Shown here piece by piece: positions 15,296-25,175 of a stretch of DNA of 42,217 nt. The notes below the pieces were generated by a model. It was not told the DNA's origin. It was given only the letters and a program-made list of their open reading frames with translations, and searched no databases. The position numbers and the translations under genes were made by a program. The stretch spans positions 1 through 42,217 of the forward strand of contig DKEW01000064.1 in assembly GCA_002452265.1 (NCBI GenBank), written 5' to 3'. Each line of letters begins with the position of its first letter. The stretch's first letter is position 1. The stretch is from Pelobacter sp. UBA6812 (GTDB lineage: Bacteria; Desulfobacterota; Desulfuromonadia; Desulfuromonadales; Syntrophotaleaceae).

Positions 15296-15847
15296 CTATC
15301 GCCGGTTGTTTTTCCACCTATGCAGACCCCAGGCCACCATGCCAAGCAAGACCAGCCCTGCAATGATCAGGGCCTCGTAACTCTTGAGGTCGCCCAGGAA
15401 AACTTGCAGGGCATGGCCGAACAGATAGCCGACGGAACCGATAACAACGGCCCACAGCATCGCGGCAATGACGTTGAACACGATAAATTCCGGCCAGCGT
15501 ACCTTGCTCATACCCAGCGTAAAAGGCGTAACCATCCGCAGGCCATACCAGAAACGAAAGGCCAGGATGATCGGAATCCGGTAGCGATTGATCGCCACCT
15601 TAAGCCTGGCAACGCGCGGTTCCCAGTGCGGACGCCGGCGCAACAGAAACCGGCTATGCCGGCACCCGAGATAGAACAATAGCTGATCGCTGAGGAGACT
15701 GCCGCCAAAAGCGCAGAGAACCACCCCCGGCAAGCTCAAGTAGCCCCGATGGGCGGCAAAGCCGCCCAGAATAAGTACAGTTTCACCCTCCAGGAAGGTA
15801 CCGATCAGAACCCCCAGGTAACCATAGTGCTCGATCAAATATTGCAT
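15296..15847 (-). CDS. DedA-family (VTT domain) membrane protein
   Basis: An integral membrane protein of 183 residues, normal for short DedA proteins, which flip undecaprenyl phosphate or phospholipids and help keep the proton motive force. N-terminal LIEHYGYLGVLIGTFLEGE is the DedA hallmark with its acidic Glu, and FRFWYGLRMVTPFTLG carries the conserved arginine region. About four to five membrane segments; the tail ends RWKNNRR, positive as for a cytosolic C-terminus. GGGGAGG precedes ATG 15847. The Usp gene follows 74 bases downstream on the same strand. Confidence 0.88.
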   Translation of the reverse strand: MQYLIEHYGYLGVLIGTFLEGETVLILGGFAAHRGYLSLPGVVLCAFGGSLLSDQLLFYLGCRHSRFLLRRRPHWEPRVARLKVAINRYRIPIILAFRFWYGLRMVTPFTLGMSKVRWPEFIVFNVIAAMLWAVVIGSVGYLFGHALQVFLGDLKSYEALIIAGLVLLGMVAWGLHRWKNNRR

Positions 15848-16007
15848 TCACACCCTCCCCGAACAGTCAACATCGTAAAAGTATAGCGTGTTAATTACAT
15901 TATGGTTGGCGGTTTAGCCACTGCAAGCCTGTCACCAAGGTGTAAACTTCTCAAAAAGACCTGTTAAGCGGAACCATTGGCCCGAAACTATGTTGGGAGG
16001 ATGCACC

Positions 16008-18143
16008 ATGACTTCAAACGGGCAATATGACTTCCCTGATCTACCCGAAAAGCTGAGCGGTCTGGCCCCGCTGGCCTGCAACCTCTGGTGGAGCTGGCAT
16101 CCCGAAGCGCGCATGCTCTTCAAACGGCTGGATCGCGAGCGATGGAAACAGAGCATCCACAACCCGGTCAAGCTGCTCAGGAATCTGCCCGGAGAAGCAT
16201 TGGCTGCGGCCGCCGCGGACTCCGACTACCTGCGCCACTACGACGCGGTCCTGTCCCGATTCAAACACTATCTGGCAAGCCGGGGCGAATGGTTCCAGGG
16301 ACATGTTGCCGATCCCGAATCCCTGCCCATCGCCTATTTTTCCGCGGAATACGGCCTGCACCATTCACTGCCTTTTTATGCCGGGGGGCTTGGCTTTCTT
16401 GCCGGTGACCATCTGAAGGAATGCAGCGACCTCGGCGTGCCGCTGGTGGCTGTCGGGTTCATGTACCCGGAAGGCTACCTCCGGCAAAAGATTCGTGAGG
16501 ACGGCTGGCAGGAAGGGGTGGATGAACCCCTGGAACGCGACGCAGCCCCCATCCTCAGGGTTCTGACTGACACAGGCGAGCCGTTGATCGTGCGCGTGCC
16601 CCAGATGGAACCTCCTATCCATGTCGCGGTCTGGCAGGTTGCTGTGGGCCGGATCACCCTGTATCTCATGGATACGGACATCGAAGCCAACGAGGCGTGG
16701 AATCGGAACATTTCGGCACATCTGTACATCGGCGACATGGAACAGCGCCTGCGCCAGGAGATCGTGCTCGGCATCGGCGGTTACGAGGTGCTGAATGCGT
16801 TGGGAATCAAGCACTCCGCCCTGCACCTAAATGAAGGGCATCCCGCCTTTGCCCTACTGGAACGAATCCGGGAACGGGTGCAGGCCGGCAGCAGTTTTGA
16901 AGCTGCCGCTGAGCAGATCAGGGCGACCTCCATTTTCACCACCCATACCCCGGTCCCCGCCGGGCATGATGTCTTTCCCTTTGCGCTGATGGAAAAATAT
17001 TTCCGATCCTATTGGCCGGCCCTGGGCTTGGACCGCGAAAAATTCTTTAAACTTGGCACCAACCCGGCAGCGCCGGCGGCCGGGTTCAACATGACCGCTC
17101 TTGCGCTGACGATGGCCAGCCATCGGAATGCCGTTAGTCAGAAACACGGTGAAGTCACCCGGCACATGTGGCAACCACTCTGCGAGGGAACGACCGGCAA
17201 ACCGTGCCTGATCGACCATGTGACCAACGGTGTCCATGTCCCTACCTGGATCGAACCCAAGATGGCGTTGTTGTTCAACCGGTATCTGGGCCCGGATTGG
17301 CTTGACAATCACGATGACCCCGCCGTTTGGGAACTGATCGATGACATTCCGGATGAGGAACTCTGGCAGACCCACTTCTGGTTAAAAAACAAACTGATCA
17401 ATGTGATCCGGGAACGGGTTCGCCAACGCTGGGTGCAGGACCGCTTCAGCCCATCCCTGGCTCTGGCCGAAGGGGTCATGCTCGATCCCACGGTATTGAC
17501 CATCGGTTTTGCCCGCCGTTTTGCGACCTATAAGCGGGCTGACCTGATATTGCACGATCAACAACGGCTACAAAAAATCCTTAACGATCCCTGGCAGCCG
17601 GTACAAATCGTATTTGCCGGCAAAGCCCACCCCGCGGACCTGCCGGGGATTCATATCCTGCAGGAGATCCTGCAGACTGGGCGCGATCCGGGCTTTGGCG
17701 GACGCATCGCTTTTGTGGAAGACTACGGAGAACAGTTGGCCCAGTATCTGGTGCATGGGGTGGATGTCTGGCTCAACAACCCCCTGCCCCCCATGGAGGC
17801 CTGTGGCACCAGCGGCATGAAGGCGGCCCTGAACGGCGTGCCGCAGCTGAGCATCATGGATGGCTGGTGGCAGGAGGGGTATAACGGCCGCAACGGCTGG
17901 GCCTTCGGCCAGCAGGAAACAACCGGGGATCGCACCGACGCCGACGCCGGGGCCATCTACGATCTACTGGAGCAAGAGATCATCCCCCTCTATTATCGCA
18001 AGGGTAGCGACGGCATTCCCCATGACTGGGTGCAGGTTATGAAAGAAACCATTAAGAGCAACGCGGCGACGTTTTCCGCGCGGCGGATGGTGAAGGACTA
18101 TGCACTAAGATTCTATGCGACTGCTTTGAAAGACGCCCGATGA
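16008..18143 (+). CDS. glgP: Glycogen/alpha-glucan phosphorylase
   Basis: Releases glucose 1-phosphate from the non-reducing ends of glycogen or maltodextrin, using pyridoxal phosphate. The 711-residue length and N-terminal DUF3417-like start (LAPLACNLWWSWHPEA) identify the short Thermotoga-type GT35 phosphorylase. Motifs: FSAEYGLHHSLPFYAGGLGFLAGDH at about 110-135, HLNEGHPAFALLE near 275, and VWLNNPLPPMEACGTSGMKAALNG at about 585-610, which contains the PLP lysine. ATG 16008 is preceded by GGGAGG at seven bases; the in-frame ATG 15990 has no such site. It stands alone on the plus strand, converging on the proton ATPase gene with a gap of 28 bases. Confidence 0.95.
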   Translation: MTSNGQYDFPDLPEKLSGLAPLACNLWWSWHPEARMLFKRLDRERWKQSIHNPVKLLRNLPGEALAAAAADSDYLRHYDAVLSRFKHYLASRGEWFQGHVADPESLPIAYFSAEYGLHHSLPFYAGGLGFLAGDHLKECSDLGVPLVAVGFMYPEGYLRQKIREDGWQEGVDEPLERDAAPILRVLTDTGEPLIVRVPQMEPPIHVAVWQVAVGRITLYLMDTDIEANEAWNRNISAHLYIGDMEQRLRQEIVLGIGGYEVLNALGIKHSALHLNEGHPAFALLERIRERVQAGSSFEAAAEQIRATSIFTTHTPVPAGHDVFPFALMEKYFRSYWPALGLDREKFFKLGTNPAAPAAGFNMTALALTMASHRNAVSQKHGEVTRHMWQPLCEGTTGKPCLIDHVTNGVHVPTWIEPKMALLFNRYLGPDWLDNHDDPAVWELIDDIPDEELWQTHFWLKNKLINVIRERVRQRWVQDRFSPSLALAEGVMLDPTVLTIGFARRFATYKRADLILHDQQRLQKILNDPWQPVQIVFAGKAHPADLPGIHILQEILQTGRDPGFGGRIAFVEDYGEQLAQYLVHGVDVWLNNPLPPMEACGTSGMKAALNGVPQLSIMDGWWQEGYNGRNGWAFGQQETTGDRTDADAGAIYDLLEQEIIPLYYRKGSDGIPHDWVQVMKETIKSNAATFSARRMVKDYALRFYATALKDAR

Positions 18144-18171
18144 TGACCTATCGCGAATTTCCCCCTATTAT

Positions 18172-20772
18172 TCAGGCGGAATTCTTTTTCTTGCGCAAAT
18201 AACGATACGTCCAGATCTTGATCTGATCGTTCAGGAGGAACCAGGTCAGGGCATAAGCCCAGATCAGCAGGGCATACTTCCAGCCGATGGCCGTCAGAAA
18301 CAGACCATAAACGGCAAACAACGTGCCGACGATCTCGGTGAAAAACGTGGCGCTGATCAGCAGCGGGGAAGGAAAGGGCCTCTGCCAGAAATGCTTCTCC
18401 GTTCGCGTGACATAGATGGTCGAATGTCCGGCGACGATCAGTTTCAGGAAGATGAAGCTCTGCACCACATCGGGCGATAAGCCCATGTATTCTCGAGCAA
18501 TGTAAAAAATGCCGAAACTGGCGGTGACCCCCGAGATACCGAGGATGGTGGCCAGGGTCAGCACCTCCGCCATGTTCCAGCGCACCGGCCCTTCATTCAC
18601 TTTGGTGTTGTCATAGGCGATGGTCAGGATCGGTACGTCGTTGAGGAAGGCCAGAATGATGATCATGATGGCGGTGACGGGGTAGAAATTGAACACCACG
18701 ATCGATGCCGTCATGAACAGGATGACCCGGATCGTTTCAGCCACCCGAAAGATACTGTAGCTTTTCATCCTCTCGAAGGTGACCCGCGCCTCTTTGACCG
18801 CATCCACGATCACCGACAGGCCCGGTGCCAGCAGCACCAGGTCCGCTGCCGCCCGCGCCGCATCCGTGGCGCCGGAGACCGCGATACCGGCATCAGCCTT
18901 TTTGAGCGCCGGAGCATCGTTGACCCCGTCCCCCGTCATCCCGACGATGTGGCCGGCTCTCTGCAGCCGGTCAACAATCAGGTATTTGTCTTCGGGAAAG
19001 ACCTGGGCAAAACCACTGGCATTTTTAATAATTTCAATGATTTCGCTCTCATGCCGTTTAACATAACCTTCCGGCAACGCAATATCGGCCAGTTCCCGGT
19101 CCAGGGCCTTGACCACCTCTGCGGCAAACTGTTCGGCCTCCTTCGGCGGCACCTCCGGGCTCATTTTGCGATAGAGGGTTCTGGCGATGACTTCTCCCAA
19201 CAGAACCAATTCCCGGGTGCTCGCCCCCCTCAGGTCCCGGGCATCGAAAATCCGGTTACCGATGCCGAGGGACTCGGCAATATGTCTGGCAATGGCGATG
19301 TTGTCTCCGGTGACCATCTTGACATCCAGCCCGAGTTTTCCGGCCTCTGCTGTGGTGGCTCGCGAATCCTCCCGCGGCGGATCGAACAGCGGAATCAATC
19401 CCATGAAAGCATAATGGGGGTCCCCGGAGTTTTTGCTGGCGACCCCAAGAGTCCGGTATCCCTGTTCGGCCAGAATTTCGACCTTGTTGAGAACCTCCTC
19501 CCGGTCGAATTGGTCCCCGCAAAGATCGAGGATCACCTGGGGGGCGCCCTTGGTGACGTAAAAGTCCCTGTCTCCCTTCCTGATGACAGCCTCGGTTTTT
19601 TTGCTGACTGGATCAAAAGGGGTGAACTTTACCTGCCGATAAGAGAGCAAGGCGTCCAGCCCTTCCCTGCCCTGCAGATATTCAAAGATGGGGATCTCTA
19701 TAGGGTCCTGATTTTCCTCCCGCGAGCAAAGGGCGGCAAAAACCATCAATTCCTCCACCGTATGCCCGGAGAAAGCCACTGGATCCGAGACCGTCATCCG
19801 GTTCTGGGTCAGGGTTCCGGTCTTGTCCGAGCAGAGGACATCCACCCCCGCCAGTTCTTCGATGGCCACCAACCGGCTGACGATAGCCTGTTTTTTGGCC
19901 AGCTTCATAGCTCCGGCTGCCAGGGTCACGGTGAGCACGGCCGGCATGGCGACGGGGATGGCGGCGACGGTCAGAACAAGGGCAAACCGCAGGATCTCCA
20001 GCAGGTTTTCATGGCGGAACAGGGCAGCGATCAGGATGATGGTCACCAGGAAGATGGTGATGAGGATCAGGTAATTGCCGATATGGAGGACGGCTTTCTG
20101 GAAATGACTCTTCTGTTCCCGCTGCGCCTGAGCCACCAGGGCCACCGTCCGGCCGAAGAAGGTGTGGGCTGCCGTATGGGTAACCACGCCGATCATCTCC
20201 CCCTGCCTGACCACCGAGTTGGAATAGGCCATGTCGCCGTTTTTTTTGCTGACCGGTAGCGATTCTCCGGTGAGGGCAGACTGGTCAGCCTGGATGAAAT
20301 CCCCGTCGATCAGCTTGACATCCGCCGGGACCAGGTCGCCGATCCTTATTTTGACGATATCTCCCGGGACCAGGAACCGGGCATCAATGGTTTGGAATTT
20401 CCCATCGCGAAGGACAATGGCCTTTTTAGCCAGCTTTTTCTTCAACACGCTCAAAGCGTTCAAGGCCTTGGATTCCTGCCAGAAATCAATGAAAGCGTTG
20501 GCGAACAGCAGGATCGCGATAATCGTAAAATCTTCCCATTTTTTGACCAGGGCGGAGAGCAGGGCCGCCGCCTCGATCATCCAGGGTATGGGGGCCCAGA
20601 AGCGCCTGAAAACCCGGTGAGCCAGGGATTCTGCCTTTTCGGGGATTTCATTGGTGCCGTACTCGTCCAGCCTCTGCTGGGCTTCTGGCGAGGTCAATCC
20701 CCTCTCCTTGTCCGCGCGGAGCTGGCGAAGAGTCTCTTCAACCGAGGTTTTTGTAAAATCAACGGTGGCCAT
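18172..20772 (-). CDS. P3A-type plasma-membrane H+-ATPase
   Basis: Proton-pumping P-type ATPase of 866 residues in the cytoplasmic membrane, like those of plants, fungi, archaea and some bacteria. Seen in order: actuator TGES (168-171); M4 motif IPVAMP (272-277); phosphorylation site DKTGTLT with D316; nucleotide-binding KGAPQVI; and the hinge MTGDGVNDAP. M6 contains AFLNDVPILTIAYD with the acidic residue expected in the proton path. The short N- and C-termini lack a long regulatory tail. AAGGGAG precedes ATG 20772. Bacteria of this kind usually export protons by other means, so this pump may serve acid tolerance or energised uptake; that is inference. Confidence 0.93.
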   Translation of the reverse strand: MATVDFTKTSVEETLRQLRADKERGLTSPEAQQRLDEYGTNEIPEKAESLAHRVFRRFWAPIPWMIEAAALLSALVKKWEDFTIIAILLFANAFIDFWQESKALNALSVLKKKLAKKAIVLRDGKFQTIDARFLVPGDIVKIRIGDLVPADVKLIDGDFIQADQSALTGESLPVSKKNGDMAYSNSVVRQGEMIGVVTHTAAHTFFGRTVALVAQAQREQKSHFQKAVLHIGNYLILITIFLVTIILIAALFRHENLLEILRFALVLTVAAIPVAMPAVLTVTLAAGAMKLAKKQAIVSRLVAIEELAGVDVLCSDKTGTLTQNRMTVSDPVAFSGHTVEELMVFAALCSREENQDPIEIPIFEYLQGREGLDALLSYRQVKFTPFDPVSKKTEAVIRKGDRDFYVTKGAPQVILDLCGDQFDREEVLNKVEILAEQGYRTLGVASKNSGDPHYAFMGLIPLFDPPREDSRATTAEAGKLGLDVKMVTGDNIAIARHIAESLGIGNRIFDARDLRGASTRELVLLGEVIARTLYRKMSPEVPPKEAEQFAAEVVKALDRELADIALPEGYVKRHESEIIEIIKNASGFAQVFPEDKYLIVDRLQRAGHIVGMTGDGVNDAPALKKADAGIAVSGATDAARAAADLVLLAPGLSVIVDAVKEARVTFERMKSYSIFRVAETIRVILFMTASIVVFNFYPVTAIMIIILAFLNDVPILTIAYDNTKVNEGPVRWNMAEVLTLATILGISGVTASFGIFYIAREYMGLSPDVVQSFIFLKLIVAGHSTIYVTRTEKHFWQRPFPSPLLISATFFTEIVGTLFAVYGLFLTAIGWKYALLIWAYALTWFLLNDQIKIWTYRYLRKKKNSA

Positions 20773-20901
20773 GGCTTAACTCCCTTGAGAAATCACCGAT
20801 GCAGGCCGAGGGTGACAAGAAAAGAGCTATTCGATCAAGACTAACGCTGACGGGGTTACAACAAACATGTCGGTGGTGCGCAGCCAACCCCTTTTTTCTC
20901 C

Positions 20902-22548
20902 TCACTTACCGCTGCTTCGCACCTTCGCTCCCAGAGCATCGGTGAGGCGTTTCAAAGCCGGCGAATGATCGTTGGGATCGATATGCACATCAAGGATAGT
21001 TGGTGTGTCGGTACGCTCCATGGCGGCCTTGAGGGCCCGATCGAAATCCTGTTCGGTAAACACCTCGAACCCCTGGCCAGCGCCGATCACCTCCGGCAAG
21101 CGGCTGTAGCGCCACGCTGGGATATCGTTGAAACCACCGTCGGTCATGGGCCGTTCGGTGCCGTAACCACCGTTATTGAGCACCACCACGATAGGGGACA
21201 GGCCGAAACGGGCGGCGGTGGAGATCTCCATGCCGGTCATCTGAAAGGCGCCGTCGCCGACCAGCACCAGTGGCCGCAGGTCTGGGCGCGCCAGCTGCGC
21301 GCCGATGGCGCCGGGCACCGCAAACCCCATGGAGGTGTAATAGGCCGGGGAGAGAAAGGCGGCCGGATGGCGGATGGTCAGATCGGCGGCGGCGAACATG
21401 GCTTCGCCGGGATCGGCCAGCAGTGCGATATGGTCGTCGATGAAGGACTCCAGGTATTCGAACAGACGGGCGATGGTGATGGGCTTATCCTGCGCCGCAA
21501 ACGGCGGTAGCGCGGCCGCAGATGGGCGGACGTCCAGCGCTCTTTGCGGCAGGTCCTGATCGAGCAGGCCGGACACAAAGTCGTCCAGCAGCACGTCGGG
21601 ATACTGGTGGAAGGCGATGGAACTGCCTTCGCTGGATGAGGATATCGTCAAGGCCTGGTCCAGGTTGGCGGTAAAGATGCCGAGGTTAACATCGGTCATA
21701 AAAGTGCCGAGCATCAGCAGGCAGTCGCTTTGTTCAACAGCCTGGCGGGCCTGCTCCTTACCCACGGCCCCTTCATAAACACCGACAAACAGCGGATGGT
21801 CCTCGGACAGGGTCGATTTGCTCAAGGGGGTGGTGGCGAACGGAATGCCGGTTGCTTCCGCCAACTGCATGAAGGGTCTCTGCAAGCCAAAGCGCTGAAT
21901 CTCGATCCCGGCAACCAACATTGGCCGCTTCGCGTCGCTGATCCTGCGCACCGTTTCGGCTAGCGCCTCCCGCAGGGCATGAGGATCGCTGCCTGCTGCC
22001 TGGGGCAGCGGGTTGCGGCTACAGCTGCAGACGGTTCCGGTCAGATCACGAGGCAATTCGATATACACCGGCCGCTTATGGCGCACCGCTGCGGCCAGCA
22101 CCCGGTCGATCTCGCAGCAGCCGTTTTCAATATCGATCAGATCGGTGGCTGCCACGGTGAGATGCCTGAAAATGTTGAGTTGGGTATCGAAATCGCGTAC
22201 TTTGTGGTGCAACAGAGGATTATGATGGCGCTCGTTCAAACCCGGAGAACCACTGATCACGACCAGTGGTGATTTCTCGGCAAAGGCCTGGGCGGTGGTA
22301 TTGGCGATTTTCAGACCACCGACGCAGTAGGTGACGCAGACCACGCCGAGGCCCCTCAACCGGGCATAAGCGTCGGCGGCAAAACCGGCACCCTGCTCGT
22401 CACAGGTGTTGATAACCTGCAATGGACTGTTTTCAAGTTGCTGGAAAAATTGCAGCACGTAATCGCCGGGTACACCAAAAACATGTCCGACGCCATAATC
22501 AGCCAGGCGACTGATAAGATATTCGCTTATCGTACTGGGTTGTTTCAT
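20902..22548 (-). CDS. 2-Oxoacid decarboxylase (pyruvate / indolepyruvate decarboxylase family)
   Basis: Thiamine-diphosphate enzyme of 548 residues that decarboxylates a 2-oxo acid to an aldehyde. Catalytic residues match pyruvate decarboxylase: D29 in VPGDY, E51 in CDEQGAGFAADAYAR, the His pair H114-H115 in LLHHK, the GDGAFQMTGMEIS...NNGGYGTE TPP motif and its final Glu. Pyruvate, branched-chain or indole-pyruvate specificity cannot be decided from sequence. AGGAGG stands four bases before ATG 22548. It follows the acyltransferase gene by 40 bases and is probably the last gene of an operon with a glycosyltransferase, an unexpected combination. The aldehyde product would suit the alcohol dehydrogenase or AOR of this window, but no link is shown. 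Confidence 0.9.
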   Translation of the reverse strand: MKQPSTISEYLISRLADYGVGHVFGVPGDYVLQFFQQLENSPLQVINTCDEQGAGFAADAYARLRGLGVVCVTYCVGGLKIANTTAQAFAEKSPLVVISGSPGLNERHHNPLLHHKVRDFDTQLNIFRHLTVAATDLIDIENGCCEIDRVLAAAVRHKRPVYIELPRDLTGTVCSCSRNPLPQAAGSDPHALREALAETVRRISDAKRPMLVAGIEIQRFGLQRPFMQLAEATGIPFATTPLSKSTLSEDHPLFVGVYEGAVGKEQARQAVEQSDCLLMLGTFMTDVNLGIFTANLDQALTISSSSEGSSIAFHQYPDVLLDDFVSGLLDQDLPQRALDVRPSAAALPPFAAQDKPITIARLFEYLESFIDDHIALLADPGEAMFAAADLTIRHPAAFLSPAYYTSMGFAVPGAIGAQLARPDLRPLVLVGDGAFQMTGMEISTAARFGLSPIVVVLNNGGYGTERPMTDGGFNDIPAWRYSRLPEVIGAGQGFEVFTEQDFDRALKAAMERTDTPTILDVHIDPNDHSPALKRLTDALGAKVRSSGK

Positions 22549-22588
22549 AAGGCCTCCTCGGCACTCACATGCACAACGTTGAATCGTT

Positions 22589-23254
22589 TTATCGTATCAA
22601 ATCCTCGGCAGCCAGAGTGCATTGCTGCATTGCATTTTGCAGGATTTCGGCGTGCCGGGCTGCCATGCTTTTATCCATGGTTGGCGGTAGCCGGATCGGC
22701 TCGCTAAGTACCAGGCCGACCCGGGTAAAAGGCAGCGGCAACAGCATACGGTCCCAGCGGCGATTAAGGCGCCAGGCATGGTGGGCTGCCACCCCCACCG
22801 GTTGGACGAAAAACCCGAAATGCGCCGCCAGACTTATCAGCGACGGTTTCACCTGATAACATGGCCCCAGCGGACCGTCGGCCGCGGTGCCCCAGGCGGT
22901 GTGCTCATCCAAAGACTTGCGCAAAGCGGCCAGAAATCGTCGGCCTTGCTCATCGGGAAGCTCAAGCGCCGCGTATCCGAACCACCGACTGATCTGGGCA
23001 ATAACCTGACCGCGCAGGGAGCTATTGGTCAATATGCACGCCGGTCGACCGCGCAACAAAGTGAACAGCGGTACATAAGTGCCATGCCAGAACAGCACCA
23101 GGGTATGCTGACCGGCAGCGATACAGGCATCGAGATGCTCCACTCCGGTTACCCGTTTACGCCACGACGCACACCACAACCACAGCACGAAAGCGCCGAT
23201 GGCACCCAACAGACGGGCGCGCCATGGGACGGGTTCTGAAAGGCAAGAGATCAC
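22589..23254 (-). CDS. DUF374 lysophospholipid acyltransferase-like protein
   Basis: Predicted acyltransferase of 221 residues if started at GTG 23254, which overlaps the preceding stop as GTGA; the longer frame to 23338 lies inside the glycosyltransferase gene. A hydrophobic N-terminal segment (LLGAIGAFVLWLWCASW) suggests membrane attachment. DUF374/LPLAT signature FWHGTYVPLFTLL, then ILTNSSLRGQVIAQISRWFGY and TAADGPLGPCYQVKPSLISLA match this family. Such proteins are thought to acylate lipid-A-related or glycolipid acceptors. Coupled to the GT4 gene, it may acylate the product of that enzyme. Confidence 0.82.
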   Translation of the reverse strand: MISCLSEPVPWRARLLGAIGAFVLWLWCASWRKRVTGVEHLDACIAAGQHTLVLFWHGTYVPLFTLLRGRPACILTNSSLRGQVIAQISRWFGYAALELPDEQGRRFLAALRKSLDEHTAWGTAADGPLGPCYQVKPSLISLAAHFGFFVQPVGVAAHHAWRLNRRWDRMLLPLPFTRVGLVLSEPIRLPPTMDKSMAARHAEILQNAMQQCTLAAEDLIR

Positions 23255-24543
23255 TCGTTGTTTTCCCGTGGCTGCAATCCCGGCTCCGCGCGCAGCGCTT
23301 CCGCCAGTGCATGGGTAATGTTGTGCAGAATTTTGCATTCCTCTTCCATTCGATGGCGCGCCGCCAGCCAGCGTTTATGATTGGACGGCACTTTGTTGTG
23401 TCCGGCCATGAGACGCCCATAGAGGGCCAGCATGCGCTCCGCACTGCGGGACATGCTAAAATCTCTGGACGTATCCAACGCCCCGTTTTGCAGGCGCTTC
23501 CGGTCCTCGTTCGGCTGATCGTACAGCCACCTCAATCCCTCGACAAACAGATCGGTATCTTCCTTAGTCAGCAGACGTCCGTTGTGGCCATTTCGCACGA
23601 TATCACGCACCCCCGGGGCTGCCACGGCGATCACCGGAGTACCGGCCGCCATGGCCTCGGCCAACACCATGCCCTGGGTTTCGCTTTGCGAGGCAAAAAC
23701 GAAACCATCCATGGCCTGGTAAGCCGAAGCGAGTTCGGGGCGATCAAGAAGTCCGACCAGATGCAGCCGGTCGGATAACCGGTATTCACTGAAGATGCGC
23801 TGAACCTCTTCCCGCGCGGGGCCTTCGCCGGCTAGCAGCATCCTGGTGCGAGGCTGCTGCTGCATAAAGATGGCGACCGCCCGGGCCAGAAAAACAAGAT
23901 TCTTCTCCGGCGACAACCGTCCAAGATAACCGATCAGAAAATCCTCTTCGGGGATGCCGATCTTGCGCCGAAACGCCGCACCGTCGGCCTGTGCAAACGG
24001 TTGCGGATCGATTCCCGTGGGGATGACCTCGATGGGACTCTGCACCCCCCGATTCCGCAAACAGTCGGCCAGAGTGGTGCTTGGCGCCACAACCGCATCG
24101 CACAGATTACAGTAGCCAACCGCCAACTCGATGGCAAAACGCCTTACCCTCTCGGAATCAATAGGCAGATAATGGGTGTAACGCTCGTACATGGTGTGAT
24201 GGGTGAACACCATCGGCAGCTGCCGTTTTGCCGCGGCACGCAGCGCCGTATCGCCCAGCAGAAAAGGATGATGGGAGTGCACGATATCAGGCGCAAAATC
24301 GTCAAGTCTGCTCTGCAAACCGACCGGGGCCGGCAACGGCACGGAAAAATCACTGCCATGGAAATGCTCGATCGCCGGAAAACGCAATACATCCGGCTCA
24401 TGTTCCGGCGCACCCTCAAAATGCGGCGCAATGACCAGCACCTTGTGGCCCAACTGACGAAAGGCATCGCAATAACTTTGCACGCTGCGCGCCACGCCGC
24501 CGACATGGGGGGTAAAGGTGTTGGTAACCATCAGAATATTCAT
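23251..24543 (-). CDS. GT4-family glycosyltransferase
   Basis: A 430-residue GT-B enzyme. ATG 24543 follows GAGG; upstream frame to 24594 has no site. N-terminal MNILMVTNTFTPHVGGVARSV is the acceptor domain start typical of diacylglycerol glucosyltransferases and PimB-like enzymes; IVHSHHPFLLGDTAL and FTHHTMYERYTHYLP are also of that type. The donor domain has IPTGIDP, LGRLSPEKN and the E-x7-E motif SETQGMVLAEAM. Most likely adds a sugar to a lipid acceptor at the inner face of the membrane, as suggested by the linked acyltransferase. Sugar donor unknown. Retaining mechanism expected of GT4. Confidence 0.9.
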   Translation of the reverse strand: MNILMVTNTFTPHVGGVARSVQSYCDAFRQLGHKVLVIAPHFEGAPEHEPDVLRFPAIEHFHGSDFSVPLPAPVGLQSRLDDFAPDIVHSHHPFLLGDTALRAAAKRQLPMVFTHHTMYERYTHYLPIDSERVRRFAIELAVGYCNLCDAVVAPSTTLADCLRNRGVQSPIEVIPTGIDPQPFAQADGAAFRRKIGIPEEDFLIGYLGRLSPEKNLVFLARAVAIFMQQQPRTRMLLAGEGPAREEVQRIFSEYRLSDRLHLVGLLDRPELASAYQAMDGFVFASQSETQGMVLAEAMAAGTPVIAVAAPGVRDIVRNGHNGRLLTKEDTDLFVEGLRWLYDQPNEDRKRLQNGALDTSRDFSMSRSAERMLALYGRLMAGHNKVPSNHKRWLAARHRMEEECKILHNITHALAEALRAEPGLQPRENNE

Positions 24544-24771
24544 CAGGAACCTCGTGGATAAGGTCTCAGCAGGAGAAGTGCCACGACAAAACACTTAATG
24601 GTTTTAATTTTAACCGCTTTAGCGCCGCTGACCAGCGTTGAGTTATAACAAAGGGGCGCTCGGGGTTGTCATCTTCCCTTGCGCCAACAGTTTGCGGTAA
24701 AATAAGCACATGCGCTACCCGAGCAATTCCACCCAGTAAACCGCACAACTCCCTGACAAGGAGGTTAAGAT

Positions 24772-25164
24772 ATGAGATACATGGCCCATTTTACCTTCGA
24801 TGAAGATCATCATAAAAAACACGGTTACTTCACCATGCTTCTTTCCGCCGAAAATACCGACAAAGCGGTAAGAGCCATGCGTGACAAGATCATGTCAATC
24901 CGTAATGGTACCCATGCGTTTGACGACGTTGACGAGATTTACCTTGATGACATCATCGAAATCGACCACTTCCCGGAAAAACCGGTGCTGATGCGTTACG
25001 AATCGATGGACCTTACCGACCAGAGCACCCTGTCCTCCAATCCTATCGACCAGACAGGTCTTCACGTTCTTCACTGGTGGCCCAGCACCAAAGAACCGGA
25101 ATTTCAGAAGGAAAAATACACGATCGAACCTTTTGTGCGTTGGGAAACAACCACGAAGAAGTAA
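24772..25164 (+). CDS. Hypothetical protein, 130 residues
   Basis: Acidic soluble protein of unknown family. AAGGAGG precedes ATG 24772, and a strong bidirectional terminator follows the stop, so it is expressed as a single gene. The first 70 residues look like a small alpha/beta domain: MRYMAHFTFDEDHHKKHGYF gives a beta strand and a His-rich loop, then AENTDKAVRAMRDKIMSIR forms a helix, then DVDEIYLDDIIEID a strand. The rest (VLHWWPSTKEP and FVRWETTTKK) is unstructured-looking and Trp-rich. No signal peptide or Cys pair. I do not recognise it. It is divergent from the glycosyltransferase and convergent with the radical SAM gene. Confidence 0.8.
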   Translation: MRYMAHFTFDEDHHKKHGYFTMLLSAENTDKAVRAMRDKIMSIRNGTHAFDDVDEIYLDDIIEIDHFPEKPVLMRYESMDLTDQSTLSSNPIDQTGLHVLHWWPSTKEPEFQKEKYTIEPFVRWETTTKK

Positions 25165-25175
25165 CCCGGAAAATT

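Noticed and set aside
18949..20259. 436-codon plus-strand frame
   Set aside because: Antisense shadow of the proton ATPase, rich in Gly, Gln and His with no domain.
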